A stretch of 64,000 nt of DNA from Bacteroidota bacterium (lineage in GTDB: Bacteria > Bacteroidota > Bacteroidia > Bacteroidales > UBA10428), in contig CP065006.1 of assembly GCA_016699695.1 (NCBI GenBank), positions 3,286,001 to 3,350,000 of the forward strand, written 5' to 3'. A program made the translations under genes and the position numbers. Shown here piece after piece: positions 53,930 to 62,837 of the stretch. The stretch's first letter is position 1. Each line of letters opens with the position of its first letter. The notes below the pieces were generated by a model. The model was not told the origin of the DNA. It saw only the letters and a program-made list of their open reading frames with translations, and did not search any database.

Positions 53930-55120
53930 ATGGCAGATACGAGCCAGTTTAAGATAGAGCTCAAATCGGGAAAGGACCAGTCGGTTAGAAGGTATCACCC
54001 CTGGATTTTCTCAGGAGCCATTAAAACCATAATCGGTAAACCTGAGGAGGGCGATTTGGTAGAAGTGTATGATAACAACAAGGAGTTTCTGGCCCTAGGC
54101 CATTACCAGATAGGTTCTATCGCCGTGCGCTTGTTTACTTTTGACGATATTGTGCCCGACTACAATTTCTGGTACAACAAAATACTAAGTGCCTACATGT
54201 TGAGGTCGCAACTCGCACTGGTGAACTCACCGCTCACCAATGTTTACAGGCTTATACATGCCGAAGGCGACGGTATTCCAGGCCTCATAATCGATTATTA
54301 TGACGGGCATGTGGTCATGCAAATCCATTCGGTGGGCATTTATCGTTTACGCGATTGGTTGGTGCAGATTATCAAGGAAATATATGGCGAGGATCTGAAG
54401 ACAATTTATGATAAAAGCGAGTCGACCATGCCGTTTAAAGGCCCTGTTGCCGGAATCAACACGCACCTTGAAGGTGATTCTGAAAATTGTGTAGTGAAAG
54501 AAAACGGGCTAAACTTCGAAATTGATTGGACCCTCGGCCAGAAAACAGGTTTCTTTATCGATCAGCGCGATAACCGACTGCTTTTACAACATTATGCCAG
54601 GGACAGGGCCGTGCTCAATATGTTTTGTTATACAGGAGGATTTTCGGTGTATGCGCTCAGGGGAGGAGCACAATTGGTGCACTCTGTCGATAGTTCTGCC
54701 AAGGCAATTGAGCTGGTCAATAAAAATGTTGACCTTAACTTTACTAATGGGGCTCATGAAGCATTTGCTGCAGATGCCTTTAAATACCTCGATGGGTCAA
54801 AAGACCAATACGACCTTATTGTGCTCGATCCGCCTGCTTTTGCCAAACGGCTTAATGCTTTGAACAATGCACTTCAGGGTTATAAACGCCTCAACCAGGT
54901 TGCATTGGAGCAGATAAAACCAGGTGGCATTTTGTTTACTTTTTCCTGTTCACAGGTGGTTACCAAGGAAAATTTTCGCAAGTCGGTATTTGCTGCAGCA
55001 GCCAATGCCCGCAGAAATGTTCGGATTCTACATCAACTCACCCAACCTGCGGATCACCCGGTAAGTATTTACCATCCTGAAGGGGAATACCTGAAAGGAT
55101 TGGTTCTTTACGTAGAATAA
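53930..55120 (+). CDS. class I SAM-dependent rRNA methyltransferase (RlmI-like)
   Basis: 396-residue enzyme of the RlmI/RlmK family that methylates a cytosine C5 of 23S rRNA. An N-terminal PUA domain covers about 1-85 (RRYHPWIFSGAI), a middle domain follows, and the Rossmann domain has motif I NMFCYTGGFSVYA (about 225) and motif IV VLDPPAFAK (about 302). The motif VI region is FSCSQVV. The length is normal. It is last in the recQ operon and converges with yaaA. Confidence 0.93.
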   Translation: MADTSQFKIELKSGKDQSVRRYHPWIFSGAIKTIIGKPEEGDLVEVYDNNKEFLALGHYQIGSIAVRLFTFDDIVPDYNFWYNKILSAYMLRSQLALVNSPLTNVYRLIHAEGDGIPGLIIDYYDGHVVMQIHSVGIYRLRDWLVQIIKEIYGEDLKTIYDKSESTMPFKGPVAGINTHLEGDSENCVVKENGLNFEIDWTLGQKTGFFIDQRDNRLLLQHYARDRAVLNMFCYTGGFSVYALRGGAQLVHSVDSSAKAIELVNKNVDLNFTNGAHEAFAADAFKYLDGSKDQYDLIVLDPPAFAKRLNALNNALQGYKRLNQVALEQIKPGGILFTFSCSQVVTKENFRKSVFAAAANARRNVRILHQLTQPADHPVSIYHPEGEYLKGLVLYVE

Positions 55121-55160
55121 GGGAAACCGTAATTTTTTTAGCCTTCTCGTTTTTTAGGTT

Positions 55161-55931
55161 TTACCGTGTAAAAACCCATTCGGTGGCCGTGCTGAGTTTT
55201 GCGCTAAACCCATAGCCCTCGAGGTCGAAATCTTTTAGTTCCGATGGTTTGTTTATTTCATTGTCGATGATAAATCGAGTCATTAACCCACGGGCTTTTT
55301 TCGCATACACCGTAATTACTTTGTATTCGTCGCTTTTACTTTCTTTAAACACAGGAGTTATCAAATACTTGCCGAAACCTTCGGGCAGGGTAGCTTTCGA
55401 ATATTCGTTCGAGGCAAGGTTCACAAGGTAGGGTTCTTTGTGTTTGCCCAATTCTGTATGCAAAGCACTTGAAATAATACCATTCCAGAAAGAATAGAGG
55501 TTTTTGTGTGTATGCACGGTAAGTTTGGTGCCCATCTCCAGCCGATAAGGTTGAATAAGGTCAAGTGGGCGTAAGATGCCATATAGTCCCGATAAAATGC
55601 GTATGTGTTCCTGGGCAAAAAGAAGGTTCTCTTGAGAAAGGGTCGAAGCTTTTAATCCATTGTAAACCTCCCCGTTAAATGCCAATATGGCCTGACGGCA
55701 ATTCTCGGGAGAATGCTCGGGTTTCCAGTTCTGAAATCGAATAAAATTCAATTCACCCAGGCCATCGCTGATATCCATCAATTCACGCAAATTGCCCGGC
55801 GAATATTTTTTAAGCTCAGCAATCAGTTCGGCCGATTTGGCGCTATATTCCGGTAAACTGTATTTTTTAGTTTGGGCTTCGCCTTTAAAATTTAGGTTCT
55901 TGGCAGGCGATAAGATCGTAATCATGCTCAA
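55161..55931 (-). CDS. yaaA: YaaA-family peroxide-stress protein
   Basis: 256-residue protein of the YaaA/DUF328 family, which limits intracellular iron and DNA damage during peroxide stress. The N terminus ITILSPAKNLNF, the central SGLYGILRPLDLIQPYRLEM (about 115-134) and the C-terminal YAKKARGLMTRFII are diagnostic. Start at 55931; the second ATG two codons later is equally possible. It converges with the rRNA methyltransferase. The region upstream to tex holds no further gene. Confidence 0.93.
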   Translation of the reverse strand: MSMITILSPAKNLNFKGEAQTKKYSLPEYSAKSAELIAELKKYSPGNLRELMDISDGLGELNFIRFQNWKPEHSPENCRQAILAFNGEVYNGLKASTLSQENLLFAQEHIRILSGLYGILRPLDLIQPYRLEMGTKLTVHTHKNLYSFWNGIISSALHTELGKHKEPYLVNLASNEYSKATLPEGFGKYLITPVFKESKSDEYKVITVYAKKARGLMTRFIIDNEINKPSELKDFDLEGYGFSAKLSTATEWVFTR

Positions 55932-56124
55932 TCAGGTTTATCCGCTGATCAAACATCTTTGAGCTGCTTTTGTTCATACTTACCTTTTATATTCTATAGT
56001 TTAGCATCTTAAGTCTAATGCCACATTGCCCGGACAAAGAAGAAGGTTTTTCTTTTTATAAGTGCTAGCTATAATAATTCCATTTCTATTACATTTAGGC
56101 CCTTAAAAAAAGTGAGAACCAACT

Positions 56125-58251
56125 ATGAGCAATTTTGTAGCCAAAGTAGCCAAGGCTGCCAGCTGGAATGAGCAACATGTAGCCAATACCATCCGCTTAC
56201 TGGAAGAAGGTGCCACCATACCTTTTATTAGCCGTTACCGCAAGGAAATGACAGGCAGTATGGACGAAGAAAAGGTTGCCTTTGTAAAAGATGAATTGAA
56301 AAGACTGCATGAACTCGAAAAACGCCGGGCTGCCATCCTTCAATCGATAGAGGAACAAGGCAAATTGGACGATACACTCCGCATAAGAATTGAAAAAGCA
56401 GAAACAATTACCGAGCTGGAAGATCTTTACCTGCCCTACAAACAAAAAAAGAAAACCAAAGCTTCCATTGCCCGCGAAAAGGGACTTGAACCGCTTGCTG
56501 TAATTATAATGAAGCAGCAGGAGACCGACATAGACTCTAAAGCCATAAGCTTCCTGAACGATAAGGTCGAAACAGTGGAGGAGGCCCTTCAGGGTGCGCG
56601 CGATATTATTGCCGAATGGGTTAACGAAAACAACCGGGCACGTAATGCCATCCGCAGGATATTTGATCAGGATGCACTTATTATTTCAAAAATAAGCAAA
56701 GGAAAAGAAGAGGAAGGGGCCAAATACAGCGACTATTTCGAGTTTGCAGAGCCACTTAAACGATGTCCTTCGCACAGGCTTCTGGCCATGCGGCGGGGTG
56801 AAGAGGAAGGGATTCTCAAACTTAGCATCGAACCTGACGAGCAAAAGGCCATTGATATACTCGATGAAATATTTGTAAAAGGATACTACGATGTGACAGA
56901 GCATGTAAGAATGGCTATTCGCGATTCCTATAAACGGCTGTTGGGCCCCTCTATCGAAACCGAGTTTCGGTCACTATCGAAGGAAAAGGCCGATGAGGCT
57001 GCTATACTTGTATTCAGCAAAAACCTGAAGCAATTGCTTATGGCTTCGCCACTTGGAGAAAAAAGAATTTTAGGTATAGATCCGGGTTTTCGAAGTGGTT
57101 GCAAACTGGTATGCATCGACAGCCAGGGAAACCTTTTAAACAATACCACCATTTTTCCGCATGCACCACAAAAAGAGTGGGGAAAAGCTCAGCAAAAGCT
57201 TTCGACTCTGGTGGAACAGTATAAAATTGAAGCCATAGCCATTGGAAATGGTACCGCCAGCCGCGAAACCGAAGAGCTCGTAAAATCGATCAGGTTTAAA
57301 ACCGATATGCTCGTTTACATGGTAAGCGAAGCGGGGGCATCGGTTTATTCAGCCTCGAAGGTAGCACGCGAAGAATTTCCGGATTACGATGTTACTGTGC
57401 GCGGGGCTGTTTCTATCGGACGCCGGTTAATGGATCCGCTCGCTGAACTGGTAAAAATTGACCCCAAATCCATCGGAGTGGGGCAGTACCAACACGATGT
57501 GGATCAGGTTAAACTCAAAGAATCGCTCGACCAGGTAGTGGAGAGTTGTGTCAATGCGGTAGGGGTTGAACTCAATACAGCCAGTAAACACTTGCTAACC
57601 TATGTTTCGGGTTTGGGCCCTCAATTGGCGCAGAACATTGTGGAATACAGAAAGGAGAATGGCCCTTTTCAATCGCGCACCGACCTTAAAAAAGTTCCCC
57701 GCCTGGGCCCCAAGGCTTATGAACAGGCTGCAGGATTTTTGCGCATAAGGGGAGCAAAAAATCCCCTCGACAACAGCGCGGTGCATCCGGAGAGTTATGG
57801 AATTGTAGATCTGATGGCCAAAGACCTTGGTGCAAAAATAACAGACTTGGTGGCTTCGGAAGAACTCAGAAAAAAAATTGATCTTGCAAAATACCTCAGC
57901 GATAAAACAGGAATGCCTACACTTAAAGACATTATGGCCGAGCTTGCTAAACCTGGGCGCGATCCCCGTTCGGCTATCAAGGTTTTTGAGTTTGATTCTG
58001 GAGTACATTCGATCGACGACTTGAAAGAAGGAATGGTGTTGCCTGGTATAGTTACCAATATTACCAATTTTGGAGCCTTTGTCGATGTAGGTGTAAAACA
58101 AGATGGCCTGGTGCATATTTCACAATTGGCTAATCGTTTTATCTCCGATCCGAACGAGGCTGTCAGCCTGCACCAGCATGTAAAGGTAAAAGTGCTGGAG
58201 GTAGATAAAGGGCGCAAACGCATTCAGCTAAGTATGAAAGATATCAGCTAA
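56125..58251 (+). CDS. Tex-family RNA-binding transcription accessory protein
   Basis: 708-residue Tex protein. The N-terminal helical domain carries EEGATIPFISRYRKEMTG (about 28-45), then a YqgF/RNase H-like domain (ILGIDPGFRSGCKLV, about 316). Helix-hairpin-helix units follow (LGPQLAQNIVEYR and RLGPKAYEQAAGF), and a C-terminal S1 domain (about 635-705; GIVTNITNFGAFVDVG). It acts in transcription and RNA metabolism. Monocistronic by position, with 252 bases free of genes behind it before the sensor kinase. Confidence 0.95.
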   Translation: MSNFVAKVAKAASWNEQHVANTIRLLEEGATIPFISRYRKEMTGSMDEEKVAFVKDELKRLHELEKRRAAILQSIEEQGKLDDTLRIRIEKAETITELEDLYLPYKQKKKTKASIAREKGLEPLAVIIMKQQETDIDSKAISFLNDKVETVEEALQGARDIIAEWVNENNRARNAIRRIFDQDALIISKISKGKEEEGAKYSDYFEFAEPLKRCPSHRLLAMRRGEEEGILKLSIEPDEQKAIDILDEIFVKGYYDVTEHVRMAIRDSYKRLLGPSIETEFRSLSKEKADEAAILVFSKNLKQLLMASPLGEKRILGIDPGFRSGCKLVCIDSQGNLLNNTTIFPHAPQKEWGKAQQKLSTLVEQYKIEAIAIGNGTASRETEELVKSIRFKTDMLVYMVSEAGASVYSASKVAREEFPDYDVTVRGAVSIGRRLMDPLAELVKIDPKSIGVGQYQHDVDQVKLKESLDQVVESCVNAVGVELNTASKHLLTYVSGLGPQLAQNIVEYRKENGPFQSRTDLKKVPRLGPKAYEQAAGFLRIRGAKNPLDNSAVHPESYGIVDLMAKDLGAKITDLVASEELRKKIDLAKYLSDKTGMPTLKDIMAELAKPGRDPRSAIKVFEFDSGVHSIDDLKEGMVLPGIVTNITNFGAFVDVGVKQDGLVHISQLANRFISDPNEAVSLHQHVKVKVLEVDKGRKRIQLSMKDIS

Positions 58252-58415
58252 AGATAAGGTTAGCAGAACTTTGAGTCGATTTCTATATTCATGGAATTAG
58301 CAGTCATAAAAGGCTGCATAATTTCGTTTATGGTGATATATATCACTTTAGCCTAAAAATGAGATTCAATTTGGGAAAGATTTTTTTTCTGTGCCGTATA
58401 AAATTATAAATTGCA

Positions 58416-58423
58416 TAAGTTTG
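58416..58423 (+). promoter_or_regulatory. -7 promoter box of the propeller kinase
   Basis: TAAGTTTG fits TAnnTTTG, 80 bases upstream of the kinase start. No clear -33 element is visible at 19-21 bases. Confidence 0.4.
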
Positions 58424-58503
58424 TTAGCCGTCATATCCTAAAAAGTGCTTTTAATCGTTATTCAATTATTGATACGCAATAGATATTCAATGCCAAACCT
58501 TCT

Positions 58504-61500
58504 ATGCCAGGTTATTTTATCATAATAAAATACTTCAGTAGTTTTCTTGTTTTATTTCTGGTTGGTTTATCTGGAATCAAAGCACAACAGCCTGTTCAGT
58601 TTAGCCACATTAACATCGATCAGGGATTGTCGCATAACAGCGTGCAGTGCATTTTGCAAGATCAGCAGGGATTTTTGTGGTTTGGCACCGAAGATGGATT
58701 AAACCGATACGATGGATATGATTTTAAAGTGTTTCGCCCTTCGGACGATACTAATTCAATTTCAGGTTTATTTATATGGGAACTAAAACAGGATCAGGAA
58801 GGGAATATCTGGATAGGTACCAATTACGGCGGATTATGTGTTTATAGCCCACAATTGGGGCGCTTTAAAACCTATCGGAATATTCCAGGCGACAGCCTTT
58901 CACTTGGTAACGACTATGTGCGTTCTATTTTGGTAGACAAGCAGAACCATGTATGGGTTGGTACTTATGGGGGTGGTTTGAACTTGTTAAGCAAAGAAAC
59001 AGGGAAATTTAAGATATTTAAACATGTCGATGGCAAGGCGGGTACACTCAATAACAATGTAGTCGGGTCGATTTATCAGGATAAGAAAGGACGACTTTGG
59101 GTTGGTACCGAAGGAGGTTTGCATTTGTTTAATCCGGCCGACAGCAGTTTTACGGCCTTTGTCCATGAACCTGGCAACAAAAAAAGTATTTCGCACGATC
59201 AAATCAATGCTATTCTGGAAGATACTACCGGAGTACTATGGATTGGTACCAAAGATGGACTTAACAAATTTGATGAAAGTACGGGTACTTTTGTGCGTTA
59301 TATGGCCAACGAAACCAAAGAAAATGCCCTGAGCCACAACCTGATTACTTCTTTGTATCTCGATCGTGAAGGTTTGATTTGGATAGGAACAGACGGGGGA
59401 GGAATCAGCTTGTTTAATCCTTACAACAATAGCTTTGTTAAAATACTCCATAACCCTCAAAATCCGAATAGTCTGAGGATTAACCTTGTGCGAAGCGTAT
59501 TTCAGGATAAGCTTGGAATCTATTGGGTGGCAACCAATGGTGGAGGCATCTGCCGGTATGTACCCTATACTCAAAAATTTAACCATGTAAAATACGAGCC
59601 TTTTAATCCCGATGGTATAAACCATAATGTCATCCGGTCGTTTTTTATCGATCCGCAGGATAGATTATGGATAGGTACCGTGGGTGGAGGTATCAACGTA
59701 AAAGACCCGGTGGCAGGAAAGTATTTTAAAATTCAGCACAACCCTTCTCAGTGGCCAACCTTATCTTCGAACGTAGTGATCAGTACCTTTAAACAGGATG
59801 ATTATACTCTATGGGCCGGAACCTGGGAGGCAGGTGTAAACCTGGTTAAATTCAGTGCACCTGTGCCTGTAGGAGCCGATCCGAATGACTACATAGCTTC
59901 CATCGATCAAATACTTCATGAACCTGGCAATCCCTCTACCATAAGCAGCGATATTGTGCAGGCTATTATGCAGGATAAGCAGGGTTTTATGTGGTTTGGT
60001 ACTGGTTCCGGGCTCGATATATACGACGAATCGCGTAAACAGTTTATCAATATTGGCAACCGGCCTGGAGACTCAGCCAGCCTGAGCGACAACAGGGTGC
60101 AATCTGCTTTGGTGCAAGACCGGAATGGAGATATCTGGGTGGGAACCTGGAATGGGCTCAACAGAATGAGGTACCCAAAAGACCTTAACAAGAATGCATC
60201 TCTTAAGAATTTCAAGCCAGAGCAGGTTAAGTTTGATCAGATTTTACATAGTGAGGCGGATCGTGGCACCATTAGCGACAACAGGGTCATTTCGCTATAC
60301 ATCGACAACGAATCCACCGAATTAACCATATGGGCTGGCACCTATGGAGGTGGCCTTAATAAAATTGTGGTGCACAACATACCAGTATCAGGAAAAGCTT
60401 ATACTATCACCAGGTATTCGAAACGAAGCGGACTTGGAAGTGATGTGATCTATGCCATTCATCCGGATAGTAAAGGAAACTTATGGATGAGTACCAACGA
60501 TGGAATTATGATGTTTAACCCGCAGACCCTTATTTTTCGCAATTACAACGAAAGTGAAGGAGTGCAAAGCAGCCAGTTTTACTGGGGAAGCGGATTAAAA
60601 TCTAAGAACGGATGTATCTACCTGGGCGGAGTGAACGGTTACAACGTATTTCATGCCGATAGCATTCAGAATAAAAGCATACCGCCACAGGTGCTGATTA
60701 CCGATGTAAGGATTTTTAACGAATCCGTTCCTGTAGGTGTTAAGCGCGATGGAAAGATTACTCTGCACAAAGCAGTGAATTATGCCGACCATATTGAACT
60801 GAGTTACCATGAGAATGTGGTGAGCTTTGAGTTTGCCGCATTGCACTTAGTTGCACCCCATTTAAATCAACATGCCTACATGCTCGAAGGCATTGACAAG
60901 GAATGGAACTATATCTCCAACAGGAGGTTTGTTACCTATACCAACCTTCCACCCGGCGAATACCTTTTTAAAGTAAAAGGGGCGAATAACGAGGGGGTAT
61001 GGAGCGAAGAAATGGCAACACTTAAAGTAATAGTGAAACCACCCTATTATAAAACATGGGGATTTAGAATTATTCTGGTGGGAATAATCCTTTTGATTGT
61101 AGTTTCGGTATATAGGTTAAGGATGCGCGCAATGGAAGTACGCAACCGCTACCTCGAAATTATGGTGCAGCGGAAAACAAGTGACCTGCAGCGGGAAATA
61201 GACGAACGCAAAAAAATTGAAGAATCGCTTCGTACTTCGGAACAAAAGCTAATGGAACTGAATGCCAATAAAGATAAGTTCTTTAAAATTATTGCACACG
61301 ATTTACGCAATCCTGTGAATGTAACACTTGGTTTCTCGGAGCTTTTAACCAAAAATTATCAGTCTTACGATGACGAGAAAAAGTTAAAGTTTATTGACTC
61401 GATTTACCAGGCAACCTCCAATATCAACAATTTGCTCGAAAATTTGCTGCAATGGTCGCTCGCTCAATCGGGCAAAATATCAGTGCACCCTGTGGCAGTG

Positions 61501-61956
61501 AATCTGCATGAGGTTATTCGTACCAATCTGATTTTATTGGAAGAAAACCTCGATGTGAAAGAGATTGTGGCAGAAATGGCGGTATCGCCTTCCCAATTAG
61601 TGTGGGTCGATCATGACATGCTTGAAACAATTGTGCGCAACATGCTTACGAATGCGATTAAATTTACACCTAAAGGAGGTAAAATTACCATTCGCACAAT
61701 TGAACCGGTGAACAACCATATCGATATTTGTTTTTCCGATACAGGAATAGGGATGACCCCTGAGCAAGTTGAAACCCTTTTTAAAATGGAATCTACTTCC
61801 ACCAGTCGCGGTACTGAGGGGGAAAAAGGAACGGGTCTTGGTTTGATGCTTTGCCGTGAATTTGTGGAAAAAAACAAAGGAAAAATATGGGTAGAGAGCA
61901 AGGTAGATGAGGGCTCCAGATTTTTTATAAGGCTACCGATACCTATAGAAAACTAG
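58504..61956 (+). CDS. two-component sensor kinase with periplasmic propeller (no receiver/HTH)
   Basis: 1150-residue protein. A signal peptide (about 1-28) is followed by about 12-14 Reg_prop repeats (recurring G-F-L-W-F-G-T-x-D-G-L-N-R units) building two beta-propellers at about 30-740. A Y_Y_Y domain lies at about 760-840 (LEGIDKEWNY, NLPPGEYLFKVKG), a membrane helix at about 851-873 and a coiled coil after it. HisKA carries its His in IAHDLRNPV near residue 932, and HATPase ends the protein (DTGIGM, GTGLGL). Related hybrid regulators usually continue with a receiver and an AraC-type HTH, but here the chain stops after the kinase. The signal is likely a glycan or other periplasmic ligand, and its regulator must lie elsewhere. 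Confidence 0.93.
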   Translation: MPGYFIIIKYFSSFLVLFLVGLSGIKAQQPVQFSHINIDQGLSHNSVQCILQDQQGFLWFGTEDGLNRYDGYDFKVFRPSDDTNSISGLFIWELKQDQEGNIWIGTNYGGLCVYSPQLGRFKTYRNIPGDSLSLGNDYVRSILVDKQNHVWVGTYGGGLNLLSKETGKFKIFKHVDGKAGTLNNNVVGSIYQDKKGRLWVGTEGGLHLFNPADSSFTAFVHEPGNKKSISHDQINAILEDTTGVLWIGTKDGLNKFDESTGTFVRYMANETKENALSHNLITSLYLDREGLIWIGTDGGGISLFNPYNNSFVKILHNPQNPNSLRINLVRSVFQDKLGIYWVATNGGGICRYVPYTQKFNHVKYEPFNPDGINHNVIRSFFIDPQDRLWIGTVGGGINVKDPVAGKYFKIQHNPSQWPTLSSNVVISTFKQDDYTLWAGTWEAGVNLVKFSAPVPVGADPNDYIASIDQILHEPGNPSTISSDIVQAIMQDKQGFMWFGTGSGLDIYDESRKQFINIGNRPGDSASLSDNRVQSALVQDRNGDIWVGTWNGLNRMRYPKDLNKNASLKNFKPEQVKFDQILHSEADRGTISDNRVISLYIDNESTELTIWAGTYGGGLNKIVVHNIPVSGKAYTITRYSKRSGLGSDVIYAIHPDSKGNLWMSTNDGIMMFNPQTLIFRNYNESEGVQSSQFYWGSGLKSKNGCIYLGGVNGYNVFHADSIQNKSIPPQVLITDVRIFNESVPVGVKRDGKITLHKAVNYADHIELSYHENVVSFEFAALHLVAPHLNQHAYMLEGIDKEWNYISNRRFVTYTNLPPGEYLFKVKGANNEGVWSEEMATLKVIVKPPYYKTWGFRIILVGIILLIVVSVYRLRMRAMEVRNRYLEIMVQRKTSDLQREIDERKKIEESLRTSEQKLMELNANKDKFFKIIAHDLRNPVNVTLGFSELLTKNYQSYDDEKKLKFIDSIYQATSNINNLLENLLQWSLAQSGKISVHPVAVNLHEVIRTNLILLEENLDVKEIVAEMAVSPSQLVWVDHDMLETIVRNMLTNAIKFTPKGGKITIRTIEPVNNHIDICFSDTGIGMTPEQVETLFKMESTSTSRGTEGEKGTGLGLMLCREFVEKNKGKIWVESKVDEGSRFFIRLPIPIEN

Positions 61957-62060
61957 GCATTTATTCGTGAGACTTAAATTTCATGAGTTCACGAAATGAA
62001 ATTTTAATGTCGAATCCCAATTTACATCGGGACTGAAAGCGGGTGCGCGGGTAAATACCA

Positions 62061-62074
62061 CGCCTCTTGAGGCG
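62061..62074. terminator. small hairpin before REP-like repeat copy 2
   Basis: CGCCT-CTTG-AGGCG is a 5-base stem (6 if the loop is 2 bases) with the same CTTG loop as the adjacent REP-like hairpin, 104 bases after the kinase stop. The A-rich sequence after it is not a T run, so it is a weak terminator at best on the plus strand. Confidence 0.45.
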
Positions 62075-62140
62075 AATAAAATAAAACCCATTGCAGATAC
62101 CCCGTCAGCTTGCTGCGGAGAGCTTCATTAATCCGTTGCC
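62071..62140. repeat. dispersed REP-like palindromic repeat, copy 2
   Basis: Matches 7511-7580 with about 9 differences in 70 bases. The core is CCG-T-CAG-CTTG-CTG-CGG with a shortened outer stem relative to copy 1. It lies between the propeller kinase and the convergent flavodoxin gene, again at a 3'-3' junction. The preceding small hairpin may be the second half of a paired REP unit. Confidence 0.7.
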
Positions 62141-62152
62141 ACCTGAAGGTAC

Positions 62153-62581
62153 TTACAGGCCTGAGTTTAAAAACTTGTCGAGAGCTGCCTTATGCTCGTG
62201 ATTTATTTTTTCGCTTTTCGCTTTTAGGGTAAGTTGTATTTTCTCCCCATTTTTTCCAAGGGCCTTCTGCATATTTCTGAACATACTGCCAGTGGCTATT
62301 TTATAGGTTGTAAACAGAGCCAGTTTGCTTCCATTTAATGGGGGCACTTGTTGTGCAAACTTTTGCCATTGTTTCTCAGGGTGCTGAAAAGCCACAAACA
62401 AGCCATGCGTCCAACATCCTAAAAGAACCATATCATAACCAGTTATATCCTGTGGTTTTGCATCGTGAAAGGAAAGCACTTTACAATCGACCCCTTTTTC
62501 TTTCAGGTAACTGGCTATGTTGTGCCCGAAATACTTTGTAGTGCCTTTTTTGCTCAGGTAAATAACCAATGCCTTGCTCAT
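62153..62581 (-). CDS. flavodoxin-like protein
   Basis: 142-residue flavodoxin-fold protein, short-chain form. The FMN-phosphate loop YLSKKGTTKYFG at about 8-19 differs from the usual S/T-x-T-G-N-T by Lys substitutions. VLLGCWTHGLFVA is the position of the second FMN loop, and LFTTYKIATGSMFRN the third. The highly basic C terminus (LKAKSEKINHEHKA) is unusual for an electron carrier. It may be an oxidoreductase of the flavodoxin/IsiB type with altered partner binding. Transcribed alone. Confidence 0.75.
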   Translation of the reverse strand: MSKALVIYLSKKGTTKYFGHNIASYLKEKGVDCKVLSFHDAKPQDITGYDMVLLGCWTHGLFVAFQHPEKQWQKFAQQVPPLNGSKLALFTTYKIATGSMFRNMQKALGKNGEKIQLTLKAKSEKINHEHKAALDKFLNSGL

Positions 62582-62837
62582 GTTGTTAAATATTTTCAGA
62601 TTGTCAGGTTAAGTATTCAAGAACTCATACAAAAATAGGAATTTGATTTCTATTGAGCCTCATTCACCGCGGATATAAAATCGACTTATAAGGCTGTTTT
62701 TTAATGCGAGCCAAATCGCTATTTTAGCACCCCCGAAAGCAATCAATAAAATTGTAGGAATTTCTGGCAAATATCCCATTGCAAGGTAAAAATGTGAATG
62801 GGCTGTTGTGATATTATCCTCTTCAAACTGTAACTAT

